From positions 1-33,135 of the forward strand of contig JAZRZP010000027.1 in the NCBI GenBank assembly GCA_045601425.1: a stretch of DNA of 33,135 nt, read 5' to 3'. The DNA comes from UBA1219 sp045601425. GTDB lineage: Bacteria; Bacteroidota; Bacteroidia; Bacteroidales; P3. The notes beneath the pieces were generated by a model that worked only from the letters and a program-made list of their open reading frames with translations, made no database searches and was not told the origin of the DNA. Position 1 is the stretch's first letter. Each line of letters begins with the position of its first letter. The position numbers were made by a program, and so were the translations under genes. Positions 16,533-23,841 of this stretch are shown here, in pieces.

Positions 16533-17354
16533 ATGAAAAACACATTGAAAATTGCCGTTCTGGCATTGGTCGCAACAGTATTTGTTGCCTGTGGAAGTGA
16601 TTTCAAAAAAACAGACAACGGTCTGCAGTACAAATTCATCACCGAAAACAGCGATGGAGTACAACTTCAGGAAGGCGACTTGATTATCGGTACAATAATC
16701 ATGAGCTTCAACGATTCGGTAATTGATTCCATGATGACTCCGAATCCACTTTTCCTTATCGGCAACCAGTCACGCTTCAAAGGCGACTTTGACGAAGGTT
16801 TCAAAATGATGCACGTTGGAGACGAAGCCATTCTCGCCATTCAGGCAGACAGCATGGCAGCCCTCGGCGCCCAGTTCCCTGCAGAATGGGGATACAAGGC
16901 GGGCGAAGGTCACACTCTCCGCTTCCAAGTAAAAGTAGCTGACGTCAAGAATGAAGCAAAAGAAGCCGAAGAAATCAAAAACTACGTCGCAAGCAACAAC
17001 ATCACTGTTGAACCCACCGAAGAAGGCATTTACATCATTCCCGTAGAACAAGGCAACGGTCCAAAAGTTGAAAACGGCAAGAAAGTAAAAATAAACTACA
17101 CGGGACGTTTCCTCGACGGAAAAGTATTCGACACCAGCGACACCACTGTTGCTCCCGAAGCACACGATCCACTCGAATACAATGTAGGCGAAGAATCAAT
17201 GATTCCCGGCTGGGACATCGTCGTTTCCAACCTTGTACAGGGTGACAAAGTGAAAGCCATAATCCCTTCGAAAATGGCTTACGGAATGGGAAGCCCCTAC
17301 ATTCCTCCATTCTCGACACTGGTATTTGACATGGAAGTGCTTTCCGTAAAATAA
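16533..17354 (+). CDS. FKBP-type peptidyl-prolyl isomerase lipoprotein, two-domain (copy 1)
   Basis: This 273-residue lipoprotein (FVAC, Cys 20) has two FKBP-like domains. The N-terminal one (about 30-135) is degenerate but keeps FKGDFDEGFKMMHVGDEAI. The C-terminal one (about 180-273) has the full active site: Tyr in KINYTGRF, the Phe-Asp pair in KVFDTSDT, Trp in IPGWDI, and IIPSKMAYG. It would catalyse proline isomerisation in the periplasm. It is 36 bp after the small FKBP gene, probably same transcript, and ends at a strong terminator. The gene at 17588 is its close paralogue, which points to tandem duplication. Confidence 0.93.
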   Translation: MKNTLKIAVLALVATVFVACGSDFKKTDNGLQYKFITENSDGVQLQEGDLIIGTIIMSFNDSVIDSMMTPNPLFLIGNQSRFKGDFDEGFKMMHVGDEAILAIQADSMAALGAQFPAEWGYKAGEGHTLRFQVKVADVKNEAKEAEEIKNYVASNNITVEPTEEGIYIIPVEQGNGPKVENGKKVKINYTGRFLDGKVFDTSDTTVAPEAHDPLEYNVGEESMIPGWDIVVSNLVQGDKVKAIIPSKMAYGMGSPYIPPFSTLVFDMEVLSVK

Positions 17355-17367
17355 ATTTCGACAGAAC

Positions 17368-17407
17368 AAAAAGAAACGCCCGAAAAAATCGGGCGTTTCT
17401 TTTTTTG
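17368..17407 (+). terminator. Intrinsic terminator after FKBP copy 1
   Basis: AAGAAACGCCCGA (17371-17383) pairs with TCGGGCGTTTCTT (17389-17401) over a 5-nt A loop, and seven or more T follow. It closes the lipoprotein-nrnA-FKBP unit. Confidence 0.9.
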
Positions 17408-17458
17408 TGGCACAATGCCACAGCCGTCATCCAAAAACACTAAAAAAAACATGGCATG

Positions 17459-17488
17459 AAATCTTTTTCGCGGAAAAAGATTTTTTTT
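17459..17488 (+). terminator. Second hairpin with T-tract, overlapping the FKBP copy 2 promoter
   Basis: AAATCTTTTTC (17459-17469) and GAAAAAGATTT (17473-17483) are perfect 11-bp arms with a GCG loop, followed by more T. It has the form of an intrinsic terminator and ends right at the -7 box of the next gene, covering its -33 region. It could be a back-up terminator or a cis element controlling that promoter. Confidence 0.55.
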
Positions 17489-17489
17489 G

Positions 17490-17497
17490 TATATTTG
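17490..17497 (+). promoter_or_regulatory. Promoter -7 box of FKBP copy 2
   Basis: TATATTTG fits TAnnTTTG. The -33 position falls in the hairpin at 17459-17483. The leader to the ATG at 17588 is about 85 nt. Confidence 0.6.
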
Positions 17498-17587
17498 CAG
17501 ATAGGTTTCCTGCCGTTTTTTCAACCGCAAGAATACATATATTACTGGAATACAATATTTTACAACAATAAAAAAGCAAGCAAACAC

Positions 17588-18478
17588 ATGAAAAACACTT
17601 TAAAAATCGCAACTTTGGCAATAGCTGCAATACTTTTGGCCGTGTCATGCAAACCCAAATCCGACATCGAAGGTTTCTCCAAAATGACAAGCGGACTGCA
17701 CTACAAGTCTATATCGGAAACCAATGGAGACATGCCGGAAGACGGTGACGTGCTCATATGCTATACAGCCATCTATTACAATGACGTTCTGCTGGATACC
17801 GGAAAAAGTACCGAACCTTTCCCTGCATATCTGGTCGGAGCCCAGTCCCGTTTCAAAGGCGACTTTGATGAAGGTTTCAGAATGCTTCACATTGGCGACA
17901 GAGTAATATTCGCAGTAAATGCCGACAGTCTGGCACGCGTAGGCATGCCCATGCCTCCTGAATACAAAGAAGGCACAAACAGCACAATACGCATTTACAT
18001 AGACCTTGTTGACATAAAGAGAAAGGCCGATATCGAAAAAGAACAGGCCGAATTCCTGAAAAATGCCGAAACTGCGAAAGAACAGGAACCCGAACTGATA
18101 AGAAACTACGTTGAAGAAAACAACATCACCGCCACTCCCACCGCCGACGGCATTTACATTGTAAAAACCAGAAACGGCAAGGGACCGAAAGTTGAAAACG
18201 GCAGGAAAGTGAAAGTAAACTACACTGGCCGTTTCCTCGACGGTAATGTTTTCGACACCAGCGACCCCAACGTCAATTCTGAAGCCCACGAAGCACTTGA
18301 ATACATAGTCGGCGAGGATCCGCTCATCAGAGGTTGGGAACTGGCAATGGCTACCCTCCGTCAAGGCGACAAGGCTACGGTAATCATTCCTTCGAACCTT
18401 GCCTACGGACGGGGAGCAAAAGGCATTCCGCCGTACTCCACACTGGTATTCGACATGGAAGTCCTTTCAGTGAAATAA
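17588..18478 (+). CDS. FKBP-type peptidyl-prolyl isomerase lipoprotein, two-domain (copy 2)
   Basis: This 296-residue paralogue of the preceding gene has the same start (MKNTLKIA), a lipobox AVSC (Cys 21), a degenerate N-terminal FKBP domain with FKGDFDEGFRMLHIGD, and a C-terminal FKBP domain with intact active site (VNYTGRF, NVFDTSDP, IRGWEL, IIPSNLAYG). Between them is a longer, charged linker (about 145-175, KADIEKEQAEFLKNAETAKEQ) likely to be helical. ATG at 17588 is chosen because it gives the signal peptide; the frame is open further upstream but crosses the promoter. It has its own promoter and terminator, so it can be regulated apart from copy 1. Confidence 0.93.
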   Translation: MKNTLKIATLAIAAILLAVSCKPKSDIEGFSKMTSGLHYKSISETNGDMPEDGDVLICYTAIYYNDVLLDTGKSTEPFPAYLVGAQSRFKGDFDEGFRMLHIGDRVIFAVNADSLARVGMPMPPEYKEGTNSTIRIYIDLVDIKRKADIEKEQAEFLKNAETAKEQEPELIRNYVEENNITATPTADGIYIVKTRNGKGPKVENGRKVKVNYTGRFLDGNVFDTSDPNVNSEAHEALEYIVGEDPLIRGWELAMATLRQGDKATVIIPSNLAYGRGAKGIPPYSTLVFDMEVLSVK

Positions 18479-18494
18479 ATTTCTGAAAATACTG

Positions 18495-18532
18495 AAAAAG
18501 CACTCAACATGACGTATTGGGTGCTTTTTTTT
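18495..18532 (+). terminator. Intrinsic terminator after FKBP copy 2
   Basis: AAAAAGCAC-T-CAA (18495-18507) pairs with TTG-G-GTGCTTTTT (18517-18529), with one T-G pair and a 9-nt loop, followed by further T. Confidence 0.85.
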
Positions 18533-18566
18533 CTGTACGTTCAAACAAACAGCAAAACCGGCAACA

Positions 18567-19790
18567 ATGAAAAAAATCTTATTTATCGCGGCATTTTGCC
18601 TCACAGCCGTCTGTCTGAAAGCTCAGAATTGCGGATGCACCGATCCGCGTGCCACAAACTACAATCCACAAGCTACGCTAAACGACGGCAGCTGCACATA
18701 TCCTGCAACCTCAATAACGACGGTTTACTCTACAGACCTCTCCTCTACCCTGAACGGGACTTCGGGAATCATAAACTGGAACGGTGAACTTTATACCCAC
18801 AACGACCACAGCGACCGTACCCTTTACCGCATCGACACTGCCGACGGCAGAATCACCGACCTTGTACGACTTGCAGACATAGCCCACAAGGACATCGAAG
18901 ACATCGACCACGACAGCCTGTACATCTATCTCGGCGATTTCGGCAACAACTCTTCGGGCAACCGCATGGACCTGCACATAGTTCGCATTGAAAAAAGCAC
19001 GCTCCGTTCTGCCCGCCCCCACATTGACACAATATGGTTTTCATACGCCGACCAGACCGATTTTACCGCCACTGCTGGCAACGGTACCGACTTCGACTGC
19101 GAAGCGTTCATCGTGTCCGACAGCATATATCTTTTTACCAAACAATGGGTCAGCAAAAAGTCAAGGATATACGTCTTGCCCAAAACACCCGGCACTCACT
19201 CTGCCTGTTTCAGAAGCGAACATAATGTGGGCGGACTTATAACCTCAGCCACATACAACGCTGAAAAACAGTACGTTGTACTTACCGGATACAGCAGTCT
19301 GCTGCAACCTTTCCTCGTACTTCTGTACGATTACCGCGGCAACGATTTTTTTTCGGGCAACAAACGTAAAATCAATATCAGCAAACCCTTCCACCAGATT
19401 GAAGCCATTGCCGGATGCGGCGACTACAGGTTTTACCTCACCAACGAGTACATCAGCAAATCCATAGTTACAGTGAACGCCGGATTCCATAAAATTGACC
19501 TTACACAATACCTCTGCCCCACCGAACCTGTCGATATCAGAATAGAAAAGGAGCCGTCGGGACTGAAACTCTACCCCAATCCGGCCAAGGACAAGCTTTT
19601 CATCAACGGGGCAGTATGCAACTCGGCACGATACGAGATATGGAACGGAATCGGAAAATGCGTCATGAAAGGCCGACTGGTGAGCAACGCCATAACCCTT
19701 GCACAGCACAACTTGCCGACAGGCACATACGTAATAAAGATTTTCAACGACGGCCGGATGTTCGTGAACCATTTTCAAGTAATAAAATAA
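18567..19790 (+). CDS. Secreted protein with type IX secretion sorting domain
   Basis: This 407-residue protein starts with a signal peptide (MKKILFIAAFCLTAVCLKAQ). Residues about 21-45 form a short Cys-rich module GCTDPRATNYNPQATLNDGSC, seen in many secreted Bacteroidota proteins. The middle (about 50-330) has repeating beta-strand motifs with NDHSDRTLYRID, DIEDIDHD and DFDCEAF, suggesting a beta-propeller; its ligand is unknown. The end is a type A type IX sorting domain: KLYPNPAKDKLFING, then LPTGTYVIKIF. It is therefore predicted to cross the outer membrane by type IX secretion and to be attached or released. It is alone between terminators, and no clear TAnnTTTG box is seen upstream. Confidence 0.88.
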   Translation: MKKILFIAAFCLTAVCLKAQNCGCTDPRATNYNPQATLNDGSCTYPATSITTVYSTDLSSTLNGTSGIINWNGELYTHNDHSDRTLYRIDTADGRITDLVRLADIAHKDIEDIDHDSLYIYLGDFGNNSSGNRMDLHIVRIEKSTLRSARPHIDTIWFSYADQTDFTATAGNGTDFDCEAFIVSDSIYLFTKQWVSKKSRIYVLPKTPGTHSACFRSEHNVGGLITSATYNAEKQYVVLTGYSSLLQPFLVLLYDYRGNDFFSGNKRKINISKPFHQIEAIAGCGDYRFYLTNEYISKSIVTVNAGFHKIDLTQYLCPTEPVDIRIEKEPSGLKLYPNPAKDKLFINGAVCNSARYEIWNGIGKCVMKGRLVSNAITLAQHNLPTGTYVIKIFNDGRMFVNHFQVIK

Positions 19791-19977
19791 CATTGTGAAT
19801 GCTGCAGTTCCAAGGAATGGCACACTGAGAGAAGACAAGGAATCGGTCAAACGGTCGAAATACCCGTCGTGAAAGCCTTAGTAATATTTTTCACGTTCAT
19901 CAAAGAAAATGCAGAAAAACTCGAATTTACCGTAACATAAAAACGAAAGAATTTACAAAACAGAAAACGATATTGCT

Positions 19978-20328
19978 ATGAAAAAATTGGAACGGATTGA
20001 AAACCAACAGAATGAAAATTCAATGGAAGAAGTACAGAAAAAAGGCATGTCGGCCGTCGACTGGATATGGGTCATATTGTGTATAATATACGCCGTATCC
20101 CCCGTTGACATTGTTCCCGATGCCATTCCCGTAGCCGGCTGGGTAGATGATATTCTGATTTTACTGCCGGGTATACTGAATGCCTTTCAGCAGAACCTCG
20201 AAGGTGCGCACGAGTATCTTGCCAAAATCTTCAAGGTACTGAAATGGATACTCATCATAGCCGGAGCAATAGTCATCATACTGCTGTTCATCATAGTCGT
20301 ACTGCTTGCAAAAGCATTCGGAGCATAA
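19978..20328 (+). CDS. DUF1232 (YkvA-like) small membrane protein
   Basis: This 116-residue protein has the DUF1232 signature YAVSPVDIVPDAIPVAGWVDD at about 38-58 in a membrane-associated helix pair. A strong C-terminal transmembrane segment (ILIIAGAIVIILLFIIVVLL) follows. The N-terminal 25 residues are charged. The family has no settled function. The 187-nt gap before it holds no convincing promoter box. It converges on the next gene, with only 26 bp between the stops and no clear terminator. Confidence 0.88.
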   Translation: MKKLERIENQQNENSMEEVQKKGMSAVDWIWVILCIIYAVSPVDIVPDAIPVAGWVDDILILLPGILNAFQQNLEGAHEYLAKIFKVLKWILIIAGAIVIILLFIIVVLLAKAFGA

Positions 20329-20354
20329 TAAACGCGGTGTGCCGGAACAGGCTT

Positions 20355-21593
20355 TCACTGACAGTTTTTTCCGAAATTCCTGTTGAAGCGAACCGACAGA
20401 CCTATGGTAAACGACTCGGTGGCACCGCGTACGACGTCGCCGTAGCCATCACGCCAGCCATTCCATGGAAAGTAATGAATCCACATTGCCTCCATGTTCA
20501 GCGTTGCACTATTCCATCGGCAGCAGGCATACGAAAGGCTTCCTATCAGCTGATGATGCATATGATAAACAAGGCCGTCGTAACTGGTGGAAACGTTGCC
20601 GAAATGCGGCGACCCCATGACTGGGACGAAACATGACGATGCCCAGTGCGAGAGACTTATCAGGACGCCCCTGTAGCAGGCAGCCAGCGAAGAGAACCTG
20701 CCCCAGCCGTAATCGAACGGATAAATGGTGTCCGCTGTCTGATAATATCCCAAAGCATAGCATTCTGCGGCCACATAATGCAGATTGCCGCCGAAATTGC
20801 GACGCACAGAAAGTCCCGCCGCTCCGTTGAGCAGAGTCTGTATGCAGTGGTTGCGGTCTGTAATTTCGCCACCGCAATGCTTGCCCACGAAATGTATCGG
20901 AAAACTTATCTGCCAGCCCTCCGGATCGTTTACCGCATACGGACGTACGCTTAATCCAGCCTGTATTTGTTCCTGAGCCGGATCGTTGAAAAAGATGTAC
21001 TGTTGCCAGTTAATCCACAAATCAGCGGAAACGTACTTATGACCGAAAAGCAGCTGAAGTCCGGATTCCGGACGGGCGGAATAACACCATTCGTCGTTGT
21101 AGAGCGGCAACGGCAAGTCGTGATTGGAATTATTGTAAAGACTGCCAAGCACCATGTGCAACTGAGGCGTGAACGACCAGCGAATCCGCAGCCACGGGGT
21201 GAGCATGAATGGTGTTTTCTTTTCGGAATACTGAGCAGCTACGGGGTTGTACAGACCATAGGGATATTGTGAGGAACCCCAGAAATAAAGCATGTTCACA
21301 CCAGCTTCGAAGCCGAGTCCGCCGAACGGTTGCCATATGAGTTTCGGTGTAACGTTGAAGCCGGGGAAAGTGTAGCCATGAGTCTTCTCTCCACGGAACT
21401 CGTTGTCCTTGAAGAAAGCCATCGCATCGAGGTTCCATTGGAATCGGGAGGCAGTATCGTCTGCAGGAGGCAGTTCGTTGCGAAGTATGTAATGCGTTCC
21501 CGACAGGCTTGCCGGTGCAGCGGAGACGCTGTCAGGGGAAGGTGCTGCCAGCATGTTGCAACAAAACGTCAGTACCAATAAAGTCATCGTCAT
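20355..21593 (-). CDS. Predicted outer-membrane beta-barrel protein, unknown function
   Basis: This 412-residue protein starts with a signal peptide (MTMTLLVLTFCCNMLAA). The body has alternating aromatic and polar residues typical of outer-membrane strands (FGGLGFEAGVNMLYFWG, LRIRWSFTPQLHMVLGSLYNN, YVSADLWINWQQYIFF). It ends in SFTIGLSVRFNRNFGKNCQ, with no type IX sorting tail. ATG at 21593 is chosen because a TATCTTTG promoter box lies only about 25 nt upstream, so the longer frame to 21653 would start inside or before the promoter. I do not recognise a named family; structures such as AcfD or porin-like barrels cannot be told apart here. Confidence 0.75.
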   Translation of the reverse strand: MTMTLLVLTFCCNMLAAPSPDSVSAAPASLSGTHYILRNELPPADDTASRFQWNLDAMAFFKDNEFRGEKTHGYTFPGFNVTPKLIWQPFGGLGFEAGVNMLYFWGSSQYPYGLYNPVAAQYSEKKTPFMLTPWLRIRWSFTPQLHMVLGSLYNNSNHDLPLPLYNDEWCYSARPESGLQLLFGHKYVSADLWINWQQYIFFNDPAQEQIQAGLSVRPYAVNDPEGWQISFPIHFVGKHCGGEITDRNHCIQTLLNGAAGLSVRRNFGGNLHYVAAECYALGYYQTADTIYPFDYGWGRFSSLAACYRGVLISLSHWASSCFVPVMGSPHFGNVSTSYDGLVYHMHHQLIGSLSYACCRWNSATLNMEAMWIHYFPWNGWRDGYGDVVRGATESFTIGLSVRFNRNFGKNCQ

Positions 21594-21617
21594 TGCTGAT
21601 CTTGTTTTAATATTTTG

Positions 21618-21625
21618 CAAAGATA
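21618..21625 (-). promoter_or_regulatory. Promoter -7 box of the outer-membrane protein gene
   Basis: TATCTTTG on the minus strand, followed by a leader of about 25 nt to the ATG at 21593. It fixes the start codon choice. Confidence 0.65.
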
Positions 21626-21751
21626 CGGATTTTTTTTCAAACGTTACGTACAAGTTTTCAGTTCACCGCTACCGTTCCGCCGACAGAACTCTGTGCCACA
21701 GCACGATAGCAAAAACGGCACATTTTTTTTTCAAAAAAAACGACCGAAAGT

Positions 21752-21782
21752 TTTGTCGGTAACGTTTTTTTTTGTAATTTTG
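21752..21782 (+). promoter_or_regulatory. Promoter of the ABC/GntR/outer-membrane operon
   Basis: TTTG (21752-21755), 19 bp and TAATTTTG (21775-21782) match the consensus exactly. The leader to the ATG at 21864 is about 75 nt. The operator palindrome starts 1 bp after the -7 box. Confidence 0.82.
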
Positions 21783-21783
21783 C

Positions 21784-21807
21784 AGTGTATTAGTTCACTA
21801 ATACACT
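21784..21807. promoter_or_regulatory. YtrA-type GntR operator palindrome
   Basis: AGTGTATTAGT-TC-ACTAATACACT is a perfect 11-bp inverted repeat on the transcription start. It contains AGTGTA and TACACT separated by 12 bp, almost the AGTGTA-N13-TACACT site reported for Bacillus YtrA. A YtrA-like repressor is the third gene of this operon, so autorepression is expected. Confidence 0.82.
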
Positions 21808-21863
21808 AAAACAAAAACACCACAAAATACTGCAAATCAAAAATTTAAACAAAAAAAACGTTT

Positions 21864-22709
21864 ATGATACTGATTGAAAATTTAGGTTTTTCGTACAAAA
21901 AACACGAAGTTTTCCGGAACATCGACCTTGAATTTCTGCCCGGAAACATCTACGGTCTGCTCGGAGAAAACGGTGTCGGGAAAACCACGCTCCTGAAGCT
22001 CATCACGGGAGTTCTGACACCGCAACAGGGTTCGTGCAGGAACGGCGGCATCGAATCTTCGCGGCGTCTGCCGTGCATCATGCAGAACCTGTTTTTTCTG
22101 CCCGAAAGCGTGATACTTCCCGATGCAAGCACTCCCGAAAAGCATTTCCTGCAACTTGCAGAATTCTATCCTAAAAGCAGTCACGACTGTTTTTCAAGCT
22201 TCATGCTGAGCCTCGAAGTTGACCCGAAACAGAAATTCAAATCCATGTCGCTCGGACAGCAGAAGAAATCCCTGCTGGCCGTGGCACTGTCGCTTGGAAC
22301 CGACTGCATTCTCCTCGACGAACCCACCAACGGTCTCGACATACCGTCGAAAGCCAGTTTCAGAAAGGTAATTTCGCAGCGTACCAACGAAGACACGACG
22401 GTCATAATCTCCACACATCAGGTGAAAGACGTGGAAAACCTCATCGACCCGATAATAATACTCTCCTCCGACGAAATCCTGCTGAATGCCACAATCGGGG
22501 AAATAGGCCAGAAGCTGTACTTCGAATACTCTTCGGGCATGAATCCCGATGCCCTGTTCAGCGAAATGCAGCCTGCGGGATGCCTCAACGTGCTGCAGAA
22601 CACGGAAGGCTTCGAAAGCGATGTGAACATCGAAGGGCTCTTCAACGCCGTACACAAAAACAAGGCTCTGATAAAGTCCATTTTCAAAAACAGAAACTCA
22701 AACATATAA
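21864..22709 (+). CDS. ABC transporter ATP-binding protein
   Basis: This 281-residue ABC ATPase energises the membrane protein encoded next. It has Walker A GENGVGKTT (about 34-42), signature SLGQQKKSLLA (about 129-139), Walker B CILLDEPTNGLD (about 152-163) and the switch His in ISTHQ. The C-terminal 70 residues form an extra domain, as in exporter ATPases linked to YtrA-type operons. The start ATG at 21864 is the first in frame. It is first in an operon with permease, repressor and outer-membrane protein, with 4 bp to the permease. Substrate unknown; systems of this layout often answer membrane-active antibiotics. Confidence 0.93.
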   Translation: MILIENLGFSYKKHEVFRNIDLEFLPGNIYGLLGENGVGKTTLLKLITGVLTPQQGSCRNGGIESSRRLPCIMQNLFFLPESVILPDASTPEKHFLQLAEFYPKSSHDCFSSFMLSLEVDPKQKFKSMSLGQQKKSLLAVALSLGTDCILLDEPTNGLDIPSKASFRKVISQRTNEDTTVIISTHQVKDVENLIDPIIILSSDEILLNATIGEIGQKLYFEYSSGMNPDALFSEMQPAGCLNVLQNTEGFESDVNIEGLFNAVHKNKALIKSIFKNRNSNI

Positions 22710-22713
22710 AACC

Positions 22714-23463
22714 ATGAACGAAACATTTTCTCTGAAAAGATTCCTCAACATAGTATGCAGCGACTGCAGAAACGCATGGTACCGCTTCGGACTTTCCATG
22801 CTCGTATCCATCTCTGTCATTCTCGTAATATGGATGATACAGATAACCACAAATGCCGGAGGATGCGTGGACTCAAGTGTCAGGTTTGGCGTGATATATT
22901 TCATAGTGATAATATTGGTAACTCTGTCGCCATCGAAAATCTACGGGTCATGCAACATTCCGAACTACGGACTTGCTTTCGCCACCTGTCCGGTTTCCAA
23001 ACTGGAGAAGTTCCTCTCCATGCTTCTTGTCTGCCTCGTCATAGTGCCGGCAGTATCCATCGCCGGATGCCTGCTGCTTGACACGTTGCTCACCCTTCTG
23101 CCCTTCGGACCTTTCAAGGATTTTGTCTGTGACCATGGGCCTATCAATTTCAGAATCGGATCCGTCGATTTCACCGACAAGTCGCTGGCTGTGATTATGC
23201 TGAATACAGCAAGGGACATATCGGTTTTCATCTTCTTCAACACAGTATTCAAAAGCAAGAAGTTCCTGAAAACCATGCTCAGCCTCATAGCGTTCTGCAT
23301 CGTATTCTTCATCTGCATGATAAACATACACATTGCCGACACGGAGCTGTGGGACAGTCTTTCCTTCGACTTCTGGTACAACGCATACATAATAATTTCC
23401 GCACTGATCATGGCTGCTTCACTTGCCGGGACATGGTTCAGACTGAAAAAAATGAAATATTAA
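22714..23463 (+). CDS. ABC transporter permease, ABC-2 type-like
   Basis: This 249-residue integral membrane protein has about six hydrophobic segments (first at 27-47, MLVSISVILVIWMIQI, last at about 222-242). The N-terminus FLNIVCSDCRNAWYRFG is cytoplasmic-like. No catalytic motif is expected. It follows the ATPase by 4 bp and precedes the repressor by 12 bp, so the three form one unit. Family assignment rests on topology and position rather than on conserved motifs. Confidence 0.82.
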   Translation: MNETFSLKRFLNIVCSDCRNAWYRFGLSMLVSISVILVIWMIQITTNAGGCVDSSVRFGVIYFIVIILVTLSPSKIYGSCNIPNYGLAFATCPVSKLEKFLSMLLVCLVIVPAVSIAGCLLLDTLLTLLPFGPFKDFVCDHGPINFRIGSVDFTDKSLAVIMLNTARDISVFIFFNTVFKSKKFLKTMLSLIAFCIVFFICMINIHIADTELWDSLSFDFWYNAYIIISALIMAASLAGTWFRLKKMKY

Positions 23464-23475
23464 GGATGAACCGTC

Positions 23476-23832
23476 ATGGATTTCAAGAAACAGAAACCTA
23501 TATACATGCAGATAATGGAACGTCTGTGCGACCGCATTGCGAGAGGTGATTTACAAACAAGCATGCGGTTCCCGTCGGTAAGAGAAGTGGCGGCCGAATT
23601 CGGCGTAAACCCCAATACGGTAATGAGGTCGTTCGAATTCCTGCAAAACAGCGGCATTATCCAGAACCGCCGTGGCGTGGGGTATTTCGTGTCCGAAAAC
23701 GCACCCGACATCATACACGACATAAACCGCAAAGCGTTCATTGAAGACGAATTACCCGAAATTTTCGAAAAGATGAAACTTCTTGGCATCACCATCAACG
23801 ACTTGAAGAAATACGAATGTAAAACAAAATAA
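23476..23832 (+). CDS. GntR-family transcriptional regulator, YtrA subfamily
   Basis: This 118-residue repressor is of the short YtrA type. The winged-helix DNA-binding domain (about 8-75) shows PIYMQIMERLCDRIARG, FPSVREVAAEFGVNPNTVMRSFEFLQNSGII and the wing RGVGYFV. The C-terminal tail of about 40 residues is helical (DELPEIFEKMKLLGITINDLKK), as in YtrA, where it allows dimerisation; there is no large effector domain. The operon promoter carries a matching palindrome, so it should repress its own operon. What relieves repression is unknown, but cell-envelope stress is the known trigger for relatives. Confidence 0.93.
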   Translation: MDFKKQKPIYMQIMERLCDRIARGDLQTSMRFPSVREVAAEFGVNPNTVMRSFEFLQNSGIIQNRRGVGYFVSENAPDIIHDINRKAFIEDELPEIFEKMKLLGITINDLKKYECKTK

Positions 23833-23841
23833 CCCAATACA

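Noticed and set aside
21742..21759. ACCGA/TCGGT hairpin followed by T-tract before the ABC operon promoter
   Set aside because: The stem is only 5 bp with an 8-nt loop and overlaps the -33 element; too weak to call a terminator.
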